From Pseudonocardiaceae bacterium YIM PH 21723 (GTDB lineage: Bacteria; Actinomycetota; Actinomycetes; Mycobacteriales; Pseudonocardiaceae), in the NCBI GenBank assembly GCA_003600225.1, contig QZFT01000027.1, positions 1 through 64,000 on the forward strand: a stretch of DNA of 64,000 bases, given 5' to 3'. The notes under the pieces are model-generated. The model was not told the origin of the DNA, searched no databases, and saw nothing but the letters and a program-made list of their open reading frames with translations. This document shows, one piece after another, positions 7,920 to 16,918 of this stretch; the first letter of the stretch is position 1; every line of letters begins with the position of its first letter. The translations under genes and the position numbers were made by a program.

Positions 7920-8456
7920 TCAGAACTGGATCGCGGCGGTGCTGGCCGTGCCGCCGGTGCGGCCGGCCGCCAGCTGGCCCGCCCAGTACATGTTGGTGTG
8001 CGCGATGACCTGCGCCGCGGGGATCACGCCGTCCTCGGTGGTGTGCGCGTCGCTGACCAGGATGGCGTCGTAGCCGCGGGCCAGGGCGCTGTGCAGGGTG
8101 GAGCGGACGCAGAAGTCGGTCTGGGCTCCGGTGACGATCAGCCTGCCGGCCTGATGACCGGCCAGCACGGCCTCCAGGGTGGTGTCCTCGAAGGAGTCGC
8201 GGTACTGCTTCTCGACCAGCGTCTCCCGCTCGCCGGGGACCAGTTCCGGCACAATGCGCCAGTTCTCCCCGCCACGCACCAGGTCCTCGTCGAAGTGCTG
8301 TACCCACACCACCGGGACGCCGGCCTGCCTGGCCCGCTCGACGAGTGCACCGATGTTCGCCACCACGGCGGCACGTTCGTGGGCCTTGGCCACCACGCCG
8401 TTCTGTACGTCGATGACGAGCAAGGCGGTGCCCGGCCGATCCTGCAGTGTGGTCAT
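7920..8456 (-). CDS. Isochorismatase-family cysteine hydrolase, paralogue
   Basis: A 178-residue paralogue of the gene just downstream. The triad is Asp in LLVIDVQNG, Lys in VEKQYRDSF and Cys in TDFCVRSTL. Both copies share PELVPGE, DSFEDT, LEAVLA and HTNMYW, with this copy lacking a few residues near the C-terminus. The tandem pair looks like a duplication followed by divergence around the active-site loop (DMC versus DFC), which could change substrate range. The upstream gap to the chitinase holds a strong hairpin, so this gene begins a new transcription unit. Confidence 0.9.
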   Translation of the reverse strand: MTTLQDRPGTALLVIDVQNGVVAKAHERAAVVANIGALVERARQAGVPVVWVQHFDEDLVRGGENWRIVPELVPGERETLVEKQYRDSFEDTTLEAVLAGHQAGRLIVTGAQTDFCVRSTLHSALARGYDAILVSDAHTTEDGVIPAAQVIAHTNMYWAGQLAAGRTGGTASTAAIQF

Positions 8457-8478
8457 TGATCCACCGTAAACCCCTGCA

Positions 8479-8518
8479 GTGCCCGGGGAGACGGCCGCCT
8501 CGAAGTCTCCCCGGGCAC
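8479..8518. terminator. Hairpin terminator downstream of chitinase
   Basis: GTGCCCGGGGAGAC (8479-8492) pairs perfectly with GTCTCCCCGGGCAC (8505-8518), a 14-bp stem placed 14 bases past the chitinase stop on the minus strand. Confidence 0.82.
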
Positions 8519-8532
8519 CTCAGAGCTGCCGG

Positions 8533-9876
8533 TTAGGACAGCCCGCTCTGCAGCGCTGTGATCAGTTCCCCGGTGGTGGTGTCACCGTCGAGGGACCAGA
8601 TCATGCCGCCACCCAGGCCCTGGGCCTTGATGTAGGCGGCCTTGCGCTTGATCTCGGTGGGATCGTCGTACGTGATGAAGTTGGTGCCGTTGTAGAGCCA
8701 GGCGAATCCGGCCTGCTCATCGCGGTACAGCTTGTAGCCCTGGTTCAGCAGCGGCTTCAGCAGCTTGTAGTTGCCGTAGCCGCACTCGGTGCTGCCGGGG
8801 ATGTTGGCGCAGGCGGTGCTGGTCTGGAACAGGCCGTTTCCGCTCGGACCCGCGGGCACGCCGGTCCAGCCGCGGCCGTAGAACGGCAGGCCCACGACCA
8901 GCTTGGACTTGTCCGCGCCGCGCTTGATCCAGTCCTGCACGGTCTGGTCGATGCTCCACTTCTGCGGCGAGGGGTCGCCGGCCGGAGCCTTGATCGCGGA
9001 CTGGTGGTTGGTGGTCTTGTCCCAGTCGCCGTGCAGGTCGTAGCCCTGGATGTTGAAGTAGTCGAACAGCCCGTTCAGCTTCGGCACGTCCCAGCCGGCG
9101 TCGATCTTCGCCGCGTCCGCCGGGGCGAACGTGGTGATCTCGTAGCGCTTGCCGGTGGTCTGGCCGATCGCGTCCAGCTGCTTGCGCAGTTCCTGCACCA
9201 GCAGCACGTAGTTGGCCTTGTCCTCGGGGCGGATCACGTTGCCGGTGTTGCCCTCCGCGGCCGGCCACTCCCAGTCGAGGTCGAAGCCGTCGAAGATGCC
9301 GGCACCGACACCGGGACCGCCCTGGTCCATGCCGTCCAGCTTGGGCAGGTTGCCCTTGATGTACAGGTCGATGCAGGACTGGGCGAACGCCTTGCGGGAG
9401 GCGTCGGTCAGCGCGGCGTTGGAGAAGTACTTCGACCAGGTCCAGCCGCCGATGGACATGTTGACCCGCAGGTTCGGGTTCTTGGCCTTCAGCTTCTTCA
9501 GCTGGTTGAAGTGACCGGCCAGGGGCTGATCCGTGGCGTCGGCCTGACCGTCGACGGCGTCACCGGCCAGCACCGGGTTCTGGTAGTCGGCGTACGCGTC
9601 GCCCTCGCCGGTCTTGGTGATCGCGTAGCACTTGCCCTGCTGGTTGACGTTGGCGAAGGCGTAGTTCAGGTGGGTCAGCTTGGCGGCGGTGCCGGAGGTC
9701 TGCACGTCCTTGACCCAGTACGCGGGGGCGTCGTACATGGACCAGCCGGTGAAGTAACCGACGGTGCGGGTGGGGGCTGCCTCGGACGCACTGGGAGCGA
9801 CGGTGACCTGCGTGGTCACGCCGATGCCGAGCGCGGCTACCGCGGTGGCGGCGAGCAGCACTGAGAGGCGCTTCAT
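8533..9876 (-). CDS. Secreted GH18 chitinase
   Basis: A 447-residue secreted glycoside hydrolase family 18 enzyme that hydrolyses chitin with substrate-assisted retention. Residues 1-34 are a signal peptide (KRLSVLLAATAVAALG..., ending near SEAAP). The barrel follows: YFTGW at 41-45, the SIGGW motif at 141-145, and the DxxDxDxE motif DGFDLDWE at 196-203 with Glu203 as the acid/base. No carbohydrate-binding module is visible. The ATG at 9876 is chosen for the AGAGGGAGAC ribosome-binding site and signal peptide; a longer frame to 10092 lacks both. A DasR-type operator lies about 200 bases upstream, so N-acetylglucosamine-responsive control is likely. Confidence 0.95.
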   Translation of the reverse strand: MKRLSVLLAATAVAALGIGVTTQVTVAPSASEAAPTRTVGYFTGWSMYDAPAYWVKDVQTSGTAAKLTHLNYAFANVNQQGKCYAITKTGEGDAYADYQNPVLAGDAVDGQADATDQPLAGHFNQLKKLKAKNPNLRVNMSIGGWTWSKYFSNAALTDASRKAFAQSCIDLYIKGNLPKLDGMDQGGPGVGAGIFDGFDLDWEWPAAEGNTGNVIRPEDKANYVLLVQELRKQLDAIGQTTGKRYEITTFAPADAAKIDAGWDVPKLNGLFDYFNIQGYDLHGDWDKTTNHQSAIKAPAGDPSPQKWSIDQTVQDWIKRGADKSKLVVGLPFYGRGWTGVPAGPSGNGLFQTSTACANIPGSTECGYGNYKLLKPLLNQGYKLYRDEQAGFAWLYNGTNFITYDDPTEIKRKAAYIKAQGLGGGMIWSLDGDTTTGELITALQSGLS

Positions 9877-10041
9877 GTGTCTCCCTCTTGGGCGCAGGGG
9901 TGAGGGTTCGGTTGTGGGGCTCGGTGCGGGAAGCCGGGCAGGGACTCGGCTTCCCGCACCGCAAGTGCGGGTGACGTACGTTGGTCCGTTCGCGTGGGCA
10001 GCAGGGTTCCGACGCGAAAGGTCATCGAAATGCGTCCTCGC

Positions 10042-10071
10042 AACATGGGTTGCGCGCCCGCCGGGCGTCAA
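10042..10071 (-). promoter_or_regulatory. Probable chitinase promoter
   Basis: On the minus strand TTGACG (10066-10071) and CATGTT (10042-10047) are separated by 18 bases. The -35 abuts the DasR-type operator. The leader to the chitinase ATG would be about 160 bases. Confidence 0.55.
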
Positions 10072-10085
10072 GGGTCTAGACCACT
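10071..10085. promoter_or_regulatory. DasR-responsive element (dre)
   Basis: AGGGTCTAGACCACT matches the Streptomyces dre consensus (AYTGGTCTAGACCAST, from memory) apart from one or two outer positions, and its GGTCTAGACC core is a perfect palindrome. It directly adjoins the -35 of the chitinase promoter. DasR is a GntR-family repressor released by glucosamine-6-phosphate. The regulator gene itself is not in this window. Confidence 0.8.
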
Positions 10086-10219
10086 GCACCACTCGGTCGG
10101 CCTATTTGCCCAGTACATAACCGGATGTAATTCGCGCTGGTCAGCGATCCGGCTGGGCCATCCGGCGATGAAGTGACGGTGAGCGACGACCGAATCCGGA
10201 GGGTGATCGACGGCAAAAA

Positions 10220-10251
10220 CCGCCTCCCGCCACTGGCTCAGCGGGCGGCGG
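10220..10251 (-). terminator. Intrinsic terminator of upp
   Basis: On the minus strand CCGCCGCCCGC and GCGGGAGGCGG form an 11-bp stem with one mismatch and a 10-base loop, followed by TTTTTGCC. It is one of the few hairpins here with a T-tract. It lies 12 bases past the upp stop. Confidence 0.82.
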
Positions 10252-10263
10252 CCGAACGGCGAG

Positions 10264-10911
10264 TCAGACGGAGCCGAACTGACGGTCCCCGGCGTCCCCC
10301 AGACCCGGCACGATGAATCCGCAGTCGTTCAGGTAATCGTCGACCGAGGCGGTGACCACGCGCACCGGGACACCACACTCGGCGAGACAGCGCAGCCCCT
10401 CCGGCGCGACCACGGCACAGATCGCGGTGATGTCGGTGGCGCCGCGATCGGCGAGCAGCCGCAGCGCGTGCGCCATCGATCCCCCGGTGGCCAGCATCGG
10501 GTCGAGCACGAACACCGGCCGCCCGGCCAGGGAGACCGGCAGCGAGACCATGTAGGCGGTCGGCTGCAGGGTCACCTCGTCCCGGGCCAGGCCGACGAAT
10601 CCCATCTGCGACTCGGGCAGCAGGCGCTGCGCCTGCTCGGCCATCCCCAGTCCGGCGCGCAACACCGGAACCAGCAGTGGCGGATGTGCGATCCGATATC
10701 CGGTAGTGCGAGCCACCGGAGTATCGATTTGCTCGGTAATCACGGCCACATCACGGGCGGCCTCATAGATGAGCATGGTGGTGAGCTCGGACAATGCCGC
10801 TCGGAATGTCGGACTATCGGTGCGCGCGTCCCGCATGCTCGTCAGCCTCGCTGCTGCGAGGGGGTGATCGACCACGTGCAGGCTGATCTCGCGCACAGCT
10901 AAAGCATCCAT
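10264..10911 (-). CDS. upp: Uracil phosphoribosyltransferase
   Basis: A 215-residue enzyme that converts uracil and PRPP to UMP for pyrimidine salvage. The PRPP loop region is [14 protein letters not shown], and the C-terminal uracil-binding signature appears as [11 protein letters not shown]. The N-terminal VVDHPL...[11 protein letters not shown] is typical of UPRTs. The ATG at 10911 is chosen for the GGGGAG site a few bases upstream; a longer frame to 10974 is less likely. The gene stands alone, with an AT-rich upstream region (10980-11040) that probably holds its promoter, and an intrinsic terminator. It corresponds in position to upp of the mycobacterial synteny block. Confidence 0.96.
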   Translation of the reverse strand: MDALAVREISLHVVDHPLAAARLTSMRDARTDSPTFRAALSELTTMLIYEAARDVAVITEQIDTPVARTTGYRIAHPPLLVPVLRAGLGMAEQAQRLLPESQMGFVGLARDEVTLQPTAYMVSLPVSLAGRPVFVLDPMLATGGSMAHALRLLADRGATDITAICAVVAPEGLRCLAECGVPVRVVTASVDDYLNDCGFIVPGLGDAGDRQFGSV

Positions 10912-11071
10912 GAAAACTCCCCGAGTCAGATCGCTCCCCCGAATAACAATACGATTACCAGAAGACTCACACACCGGCCGCCCAGGTGATCAATTGTTGA
11001 TCTTGAGGCGTCCTGATTTGGTAATAATTGTCATTTAACGGTCAGGGGAATCGCTTTCCCGCAGGTGACCT

Positions 11072-11486
11072 GGGGTTGCTTCTGGTGTGTCACCGAAAGA
11101 GGGCTCCGGAGGGGGAGACGAGCTCGGGGCCGCCTCCGGCGGGAGTCTGAAGGTGGCCTTGAGCCCGTTCAGCTTGGTGAAGGTTGCCTTCAGAGTCCTC
11201 GGGCGGCCTGAAAGCCACGTTCAGGCCCATCCATGGCACCAAAGTTCACGTTGATCAAGGAATCGCGGGGCGACAGGTACCTGAAGGACGCCTTCGTTTA
11301 CCCGAGGTAAACGAAGGCGTCCTTCAGTGCGCTCAAGTAAACGATGGCGTCCTTCAGGTCCACCGCGGAAGCGGCCCCAACAGCCAAGACCGGCGTGCCC
11401 CCACCTGACAGCCAGGCAGGAAAGACGCCGCCCGAAGCCCGTCTCCCCCTCCAAAGCCATCCTTCGCCAACCACCAGACGCAACCC
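11072..11486. mobile_element. ~415-bp inverted-repeat cassette, locus 1 (MITE-like)
   Basis: This 585-base gap between upp and the AfsR-like gene has no convincing gene. Its right side (about 11367-11486, minus orientation) carries a ~120-bp sequence that recurs at 60761-60880 and, inverted, at 61058-61177. Shared landmarks are GCGTCTGG, GGCGAAGG, GGCTTTGGAGGGGGAGA, GTCTTTCCTGCCT and GTGGGGGCACGCC. Its left side (11072-11137, plus orientation) carries a shortened copy (GGGGTTGC, TTCTGG, CCGGAGGGGGAGACG) joined directly to the inner-end motif GGGGCCGC. Between them lie CTGAAGGNNGCC-type palindromes. The cassette ends 10 bases past the AfsR stop. No coding capacity is evident, and mobility is inferred only from the structure. 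Confidence 0.6.
11281..11357. repeat. CTGAAGGACGCC palindrome cluster, family 3
   Basis: Bases 11281-11302 and 11306-11327 form a perfect 22-bp stem (outer CTGAAGGACGCC, inner TTCGTTTACC) with a CGA loop. A third, slightly diverged arm follows at 11337-11357. More diverged copies (for example CTGAAGGTGGCCTTGAG) lie at about 11148-11235. Potential strong hairpin or terminator. Confidence 0.85.
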
Positions 11487-11496
11487 ACACAACGGC

Positions 11497-14172
11497 TCAC
11501 CGCCGCCAGCGCGGATCCTCCGCCATCGCCGCCAGGTCGGCCCGGATCCGCTCGGCCCTCGACGGGTCGAGGGTCTCGAACAACGCCGCCGCCTCCGACC
11601 AGCACTCATAGGCCTCCTCGAACCGGCCCATGGCGTGCAGGGTGATCGCCTTCTCGTCCGCGGCCCGCGCGTACTCGAAGTCGTCCCGCAGCTGCCGGGA
11701 GAGCCGCACCGACTCGGTGATCAGCTCCAACGCGTGTCCGAGTTCGCCCTGCTCGCGGTACGCGGCGGCCAGGCCGGTCAGGCTGCGCACCTCGGTGCTG
11801 GGCAGGCCCAGTGCCCGGCTGGCGGTCAACGCGTCCCGGTAGCTGGTGATGGCCTCGTCGACCTCGTCCAGTTCCATCAGCACGTTGGCGATGTTGTTCT
11901 GCACCAGCGCGACACCGGTCGCCTCCCCCTCCTCCCGGCACATCGCCTCACACTGCCGGAAGTAGGCCAGGCCCTGCCGCAGGTCGCCGGACAGCCGGTG
12001 CGCGATGGCCAGCTCGTTCAACGCCGAGGCCTCACCGGTCCGATCGGCGAGGATCCGGAACTGCTCCACCGCACGGATGCCGGCGGCCACCGCCTCGTCG
12101 TACCGGCGATGGGTGTTGTAGGCGTTCGCGGCGAACTTCATCAGCTGCGCGCAGGCCCACCGGTCGCCACTGGCCACCGCGGCCTCGATGCCCTGGCGCA
12201 GCACCGGAATCCAGCGGGTCGCGTACTTGCGCAGCTTCAGGAACGGGTGCAGGCAGTAGGACAGCCGCCAGGCCATGCCCGGATCGGCGATGGTGCCGAC
12301 CAGCGCGACCAGGGTGTTCTGCTCGACCTCGAACCAGTCGGCGGCGGTGTCGTAGTCGGCGGCCTCCAGCGGCCGCACGTCCAGCGGCGGCGCGGGCAGC
12401 TCCAGCGGGGTGATCTGCGGCATGATCGTCCGGGCCGCGGCGTGCGCCGAGTGCAGGTACCAGGACAGCAGCCGCTCCATCGCCCGCTCGTGCTCGCCGG
12501 GCAGCTCGGAGCCGTAGGTGCGCAGCAGGTCGTGCATGCCGTACCGGCCCCGCCCGCGTGGCTCCACCAGGTGCGCGTCCACCAGGGCCCGCAGCGGCCG
12601 GGCGGCGCGCTGCTCGGTGGTGCCCAGCAACGCGGCGACCGCGGCCAGGCCGATGTCCCGGCCGGGCAGCACGGCGATCAGCTGGAACAGTTCCGCCTGC
12701 TCGGCGCTCAGCTGCCGCACCGACCAGGAGAAGACGCTGCGCAGGTCGCTGTCGATGTCGTCATCGGACACGTCCAGCATGTCCAGCGCGGAGTGCTCGT
12801 GGGTGAGCTGGTCGACGAGATGCGCCAGCCGGCTGTCGCCGTAGCCGACGACCCGGTGCCCGGCACGCTCGGCGATCAGCCGCAGGGCCAGTGGCAAGCC
12901 GTCGCACAGGTCGACCAGCCTGCGGGCCGCGTCGAGTTCCCGCTCCACCACGGACGGCCCGAGCACGTCCCGCAGCAGCGCCAGGCCGTCAGCCGGGGTG
13001 AGCCGGCTCAGATCGATCCGCCGCACGCCGTTGTCGCCGAGCTGACGCAGGGTGTTCCGGCTGGTGACGAGCACGCAGCAGTCGCCCTTGGGCAGCAGCG
13101 GCCGCAGCTGCTCGGTGTCCCGCGCGTTGTCCAGGATCATCAGCGTCCGCCGGCCGATGAGGTGTTCGCGGAACAACGACGAGCGCTCGTCCAGCTCGCT
13201 GGGGATCTGGTCGCCGTGCACGCCGAGCGCGCGCAGGAAGTCGTAGAGCACGCTGGACGGGGTCAGCGGCGCGGCGGCGCCGAAACCCTGGAGGTTCACG
13301 TACAGCTGGCCGTCCGGGAACCGCTCGCGGTGCGCGTGCGCCCAGTGCAGCGCCAGGGCGGTCTTGCCGACCCCGCCGGTGCCGGAGATGGCCGAGATGA
13401 CCATCGGCACGCCGTCCGCGGCGCGCAGGTGCGCGTCCAGCTGGGCGAGTTCGTCCTGCCGCGCGACGAAGACCGGGGACAGCGCGGGCAGCTGCCTCGG
13501 CACGGCGCGCAGCAGCTCCTGGTGATGAAAGCGCAGGTCAGGTCCGGGTTCAACGCCGAGGGTGAGGCTGAGGAACTCGTGCAGCCGTTCATAGGCGGAC
13601 CGCGCGTCGGCCAGCTGCCCGAGCCGGTGCAACGCGGCCATCTGCAGCTCGACCAGCTTCTCCGAACCGGGGAACTCGTCGATCAGCATCGGCAGCCGCT
13701 GGGCGACCTCGGCCGCCTGACCGCCGAGCAGATCCGTCTCCGCGTGCAGCACCACGGCGGCCAGCCGCTCCCGGACCAGCGAGCCGCGCACCGGGCAGTG
13801 GTGCACCTCGGGGCCCCGCCACAGCCGCAGGGCGCTGCCCACGGTGTCCGCGCTGGCCGCGAGCCTGCGGAACCGGTGCAGGTCGACCCGGTCCGGTTCG
13901 ACCTCGATGCGGTAGCCGGTGGTGTCCGCCACGATGGTGGCCGAGGTACCGGCGATCTCCTTGCGCAACCGGGAGATGATCGCCTGCAGCGAGTTGCGGG
14001 GCGTCGGCGGCAGGTCCTCGCCCCAGAGCAGCTCGTACAGCCGGTGCCGGGCCACCTGCCTGCCGGGTTCCATCAACAGGGCAGCCAGCAGCCGGCGTTG
14101 CAGCGCGCCGGAGACCTCGGTCTCCTCACCTGCCCGCCAGATGCAGACCTTGCCCAGAATCCCGAATTCCAC
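11497..14172 (-). CDS. AfsR/SARP-type regulator (BTAD, NB-ARC, TPR)
   Basis: An 891-residue STAND-family transcriptional regulator. Residues 1-90 form an OmpR-like winged helix and about 95-240 the bacterial transcriptional activation domain (BTAD), as in SARPs. An NB-ARC ATPase follows, with Walker A GTGGVGKTAL and Walker B TLMILDN then a VTSR sensor. The C-terminal half holds TPR-like repeats (for example GEASALNELAIAHRLSGDLRQ). Such proteins often control secondary metabolism, but no biosynthetic cluster lies nearby. The GTG at 14172 (VEFGILG) is chosen by analogy with SARPs; a TTG at 14214 is possible. It is divergent from deoC. Confidence 0.92.
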   Translation of the reverse strand: MEFGILGKVCIWRAGEETEVSGALQRRLLAALLMEPGRQVARHRLYELLWGEDLPPTPRNSLQAIISRLRKEIAGTSATIVADTTGYRIEVEPDRVDLHRFRRLAASADTVGSALRLWRGPEVHHCPVRGSLVRERLAAVVLHAETDLLGGQAAEVAQRLPMLIDEFPGSEKLVELQMAALHRLGQLADARSAYERLHEFLSLTLGVEPGPDLRFHHQELLRAVPRQLPALSPVFVARQDELAQLDAHLRAADGVPMVISAISGTGGVGKTALALHWAHAHRERFPDGQLYVNLQGFGAAAPLTPSSVLYDFLRALGVHGDQIPSELDERSSLFREHLIGRRTLMILDNARDTEQLRPLLPKGDCCVLVTSRNTLRQLGDNGVRRIDLSRLTPADGLALLRDVLGPSVVERELDAARRLVDLCDGLPLALRLIAERAGHRVVGYGDSRLAHLVDQLTHEHSALDMLDVSDDDIDSDLRSVFSWSVRQLSAEQAELFQLIAVLPGRDIGLAAVAALLGTTEQRAARPLRALVDAHLVEPRGRGRYGMHDLLRTYGSELPGEHERAMERLLSWYLHSAHAAARTIMPQITPLELPAPPLDVRPLEAADYDTAADWFEVEQNTLVALVGTIADPGMAWRLSYCLHPFLKLRKYATRWIPVLRQGIEAAVASGDRWACAQLMKFAANAYNTHRRYDEAVAAGIRAVEQFRILADRTGEASALNELAIAHRLSGDLRQGLAYFRQCEAMCREEGEATGVALVQNNIANVLMELDEVDEAITSYRDALTASRALGLPSTEVRSLTGLAAAYREQGELGHALELITESVRLSRQLRDDFEYARAADEKAITLHAMGRFEEAYECWSEAAALFETLDPSRAERIRADLAAMAEDPRWRR

Positions 14173-14342
14173 CCGTGCCCTATTCACAAGCAGATTGCCT
14201 GTCCCACCGTGCAACGGCCGATTCTCCCAGGCTCGGTATAGCTGGGACCAGTGCCCCCGGCGGCGTCAACCCGATGGTCCAACCGGCGGCGACCCCTGGC
14301 GGCAGTCGGTCAATGTCGTACGGCCGTCCTAGAGTGTTGCCC

Positions 14343-15278
14343 GTGGGCCACTTCCAGGATGTCGTACGCGACGAGTCGTCGTTGCGGCGGTTCCTGCACG
14401 CCCTGCCTGGAGTCGATCAGGTGGGGTTGGAGCAGCGAGCCGCCGGCTTGGCGACCAGGAGTATCAAAAAGGCCAGCAAGATGTGGGCCATCGACACCGC
14501 GATCTCGATGATCGACCTCACCACGCTGGAAGGTTCGGACACCCCGGGCAAGGTGCGGACGCTGGCCGCCAAGGCGCGCCGGCCGGACCCCGGCTATCCG
14601 GATGTGCCCGCCGTCGCGGCGGTGTGCGTGTACCCCGACATGGTGGAGACGGCGGTCACGCAACTGTCCGGTACCGGAATCGGTGTGGCCAGCGTCGCCA
14701 CCGCGTTCCCGTCCGGCCGGTCCATCCGCGAGGTGAAGCTGGCCGACACCCGGTTCGCCGTCGAGCAGGGCGCGTCCGAGGTGGACATGGTGATCGACCG
14801 CGGCGCCTTCCTCTCCGGTCGCTACTGGCAGGTCTTCGAGGAGATCCAGGCGGTCAAGCAGGCCTGCGGGGACGCGCACCTCAAGGTCATCCTGGAGACC
14901 GGCGAGCTGGCGGGCTACGACGCGGTGCGCCGGGCCAGCTGGCTCGCGCTGCTCGCGGGCGGCGACTTCATCAAGACCTCCACCGGCAAGGTGTCCCCCG
15001 CCGCGACGCTGCCGGTGACCCAGCTGATGCTGCAGGCCGTGCGCGACTGGCACGCGGCCACCGGCGAGCATCGCGGGGTGAAACCGGCGGGCGGTATCCG
15101 TACCACCAAGGACGCCATCAAGTACCTGGTGACCGTGCACGAGGTGGCCGGCCCGGACTGGCTGACGCCGAAGCTGTTCCGGTTCGGCGCGTCCAGCCTG
15201 CTCAACGACCTGCTCATGCAGCGGCGAACCCAGTTGGAAGGCCACTACAGCGGCCAGGACTACGTGACGGTGGACTGA
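14343..15278 (+). CDS. deoC: Deoxyribose-phosphate aldolase
   Basis: A 311-residue class I aldolase that cleaves 2-deoxy-D-ribose-5-phosphate to acetaldehyde and glyceraldehyde-3-phosphate in deoxynucleoside catabolism. The TIM-barrel core shows AVCVYPDMV, the VATAFPSG turn, EVDMVIDRG, LKVILETG, and the Schiff-base lysine in FIKTSTGK; GVKPAGGIRT supplies the second conserved lysine. The protein is longer than E. coli DeoC, with an N-terminal extension of about 60 residues seen in actinobacterial forms. The start is uncertain: GTG at 14343 or ATG at 14313, neither with a clear ribosome-binding site. Its stop overlaps the ALDH start (TGATG), giving tight coupling. Confidence 0.93.
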   Translation: MGHFQDVVRDESSLRRFLHALPGVDQVGLEQRAAGLATRSIKKASKMWAIDTAISMIDLTTLEGSDTPGKVRTLAAKARRPDPGYPDVPAVAAVCVYPDMVETAVTQLSGTGIGVASVATAFPSGRSIREVKLADTRFAVEQGASEVDMVIDRGAFLSGRYWQVFEEIQAVKQACGDAHLKVILETGELAGYDAVRRASWLALLAGGDFIKTSTGKVSPAATLPVTQLMLQAVRDWHAATGEHRGVKPAGGIRTTKDAIKYLVTVHEVAGPDWLTPKLFRFGASSLLNDLLMQRRTQLEGHYSGQDYVTVD

Positions 15279-16708
15279 TGACCTTCGAGTACGCACCAGC
15301 CCCGGAATCCCGGGACATCGCCGCACTGAAACCGTCGTACCGGATGTTCCTGGACGGCGAATTCGTCGAGGGCACCGGCGAGCCGCTCAAGACGCTCAAC
15401 CCGGCCACCGAGGAGGTGCTCACCGAAGTGAGCACCGCGTCCATCGCCGACGTGGACAAGGCGGTCAAGGCCGCGCACCGGGCGTACGACCGGGTGTGGA
15501 GCCGGATGCCGGGCAGCGAGCGGGCCAAGTACCTGTTCCGCATCGCGCGGATGATCCAGGAGCGGTCCCGGGAACTGGCCGTGCTGGAGACCCTGGACAA
15601 CGGCAAGCCGATCAAGGAATCCCGGGACGTCGATGTCCCCCTGGCCGCGGCGCACTTCTTCCACCACGCCGGCTGGGCGGACAAGCTGGCCTACGCCGGC
15701 TACGGACCCGACCCCCGGCCGCTGGGCGTGGCCGCGCAGGTCATCCCGTGGAACTTCCCGCTGCTGATGGCAGCGTGGAAGATCGCCCCGGCGCTGGCCT
15801 GCGGCAACACCGTGGTGCTCAAGCCCGCGGAGACGACCCCGCTGACCGCGCTGGTGCTGGCCGAGATCTGCCAGCAGGCCGACCTGCCGCCCGGCGTGGT
15901 GAACATCCTGCCCGGAGCGGGCGAGATCGGCGCCGAGCTGGTGGCGCACCCGGAGGTGCACAAGGTCGCGTTCACCGGGTCGACCGAGGTGGGCAAGCAG
16001 ATCCAGGAGACGGTGGCGGGCACCGCCAAGAAGCTGACCCTGGAGCTGGGCGGCAAGGCTGCCAACATCGTGTTCGACGACGCCGCGCTGGACCAGGCCG
16101 TCGAGGGCATCGTGAACGGCATCTTCTTCAACCAGGGCCACGTGTGCTGCGCCGGTTCCCGGTTGCTGGTGCAGGAGTCCATCGCCGAGGAGCTGCTGGA
16201 ACGGCTGCAGGCGCGGATCGGCACCCTGCGCGTCGGCGACCCGATGGACAAGAACACCGATGTGGGCGCGATCAACTCCGCGGCGCAGCTGGCCCGGATC
16301 CGCGAACTCACCGAGATCGGCGACGCGGAGGGCGCGGTCCGCTGGACCAGCTCCTGCCCACTGCCGGACAAGGGCTACTTCTTCGCGCCGACGGTGTTCT
16401 CCGAGGTGCAGCAGGCCATGCGCATCGCCCAGGAGGAGATCTTCGGGCCGGTGCTGTCCGTGCTGACGTTCCGCACCCCGGAAGAGGCGATCAAGAAGGC
16501 CAACAACACCCCGTACGGGCTCTCCGCGGGCGTGTGGTCGGAAAAGGGCTCCCGCATCCTGTGGGCCACCCAGCAGCTGCGCGCGGGCGTGGTCTGGGCG
16601 AACACGTTCAACCGGTTCGACCCGGTGTCCCCGTTCGGCGGTTATCAGGAATCCGGCTTCGGCCGCGAAGGCGGACGCGCCGGCTTGGAGGCCTACCTCA
16701 ATGTCTGA
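15278..16708 (+). CDS. Aldehyde dehydrogenase family protein (catalytic)
   Basis: A 476-residue NAD(P)-dependent aldehyde dehydrogenase. The cofactor-binding motif is PWNFPLLMAAWKIAPAL; the general-base Glu is in LELGGKAANI; the nucleophilic Cys lies in NQGHVCCAGSRL; EIFGPVLSV and the FGGYQESGFGREGG C-terminus are typical. It overlaps deoC by one base (TGATG), so oxidation of the acetaldehyde released by DeoC is a reasonable role, though inferred. The next gene is a shorter ALDH-like protein without the catalytic half. Together they resemble the two halves of ALDH16-type proteins, split into two genes. The 3' end is followed by a duplicated 109-bp segment. Confidence 0.93.
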   Translation: MTFEYAPAPESRDIAALKPSYRMFLDGEFVEGTGEPLKTLNPATEEVLTEVSTASIADVDKAVKAAHRAYDRVWSRMPGSERAKYLFRIARMIQERSRELAVLETLDNGKPIKESRDVDVPLAAAHFFHHAGWADKLAYAGYGPDPRPLGVAAQVIPWNFPLLMAAWKIAPALACGNTVVLKPAETTPLTALVLAEICQQADLPPGVVNILPGAGEIGAELVAHPEVHKVAFTGSTEVGKQIQETVAGTAKKLTLELGGKAANIVFDDAALDQAVEGIVNGIFFNQGHVCCAGSRLLVQESIAEELLERLQARIGTLRVGDPMDKNTDVGAINSAAQLARIRELTEIGDAEGAVRWTSSCPLPDKGYFFAPTVFSEVQQAMRIAQEEIFGPVLSVLTFRTPEEAIKKANNTPYGLSAGVWSEKGSRILWATQQLRAGVVWANTFNRFDPVSPFGGYQESGFGREGGRAGLEAYLNV

Positions 16709-16918
16709 CCGACACCCCTCCGAAGTCGACGATGTTCGGGGCCCCAACCAGCCCGAACATCGCCAACTCCGGGATCTCAACAGGCCACAGCCGGGAAAGG
16801 CCTCGACCCATGTCTGACCGACACCCCTCCGAAGTCGACGATGTTCGGGGGAGGAACGAGCCCGAACATCGTCAACTTCGGGTCCTCGACGGCCCACCGG
16901 CGGGAAAGGCCTACCTCA
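16701..16918 (+). repeat. 109-bp tandem duplication carrying family-1 palindromes
   Basis: The string ATGTCTGAC occurs at 16701, 16810 and 16919, exactly 109 bases apart each time. Each 109-bp unit contains the family-1 palindrome (CGAAGTCGACGATGTTCGGG at 16721 and 16830; CCCGAACATCG at 16752 and 16861) and ends with GGGAAAGGCCT. The motif GCCTACCTCAATGTCTGAC occurs at both outer junctions (16692 and 16910). Removing both units would leave the second ALDH gene starting inside the stop region of the first. Confidence 0.92.

Noticed and set aside
11497-14172. Pathway-specific regulator of a secondary-metabolite cluster
   Set aside because: No PKS, NRPS, terpene or RiPP genes are in the window.
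11344-14241. A 965-codon plus-strand open frame antisense to the AfsR-like gene
   Set aside because: It is the antisense shadow of a high-GC gene: it lacks a ribosome-binding site and its composition (His/Gln/Arg/Val-rich) is typical of such shadows, while the minus strand has clear BTAD, NB-ARC and TPR motifs.
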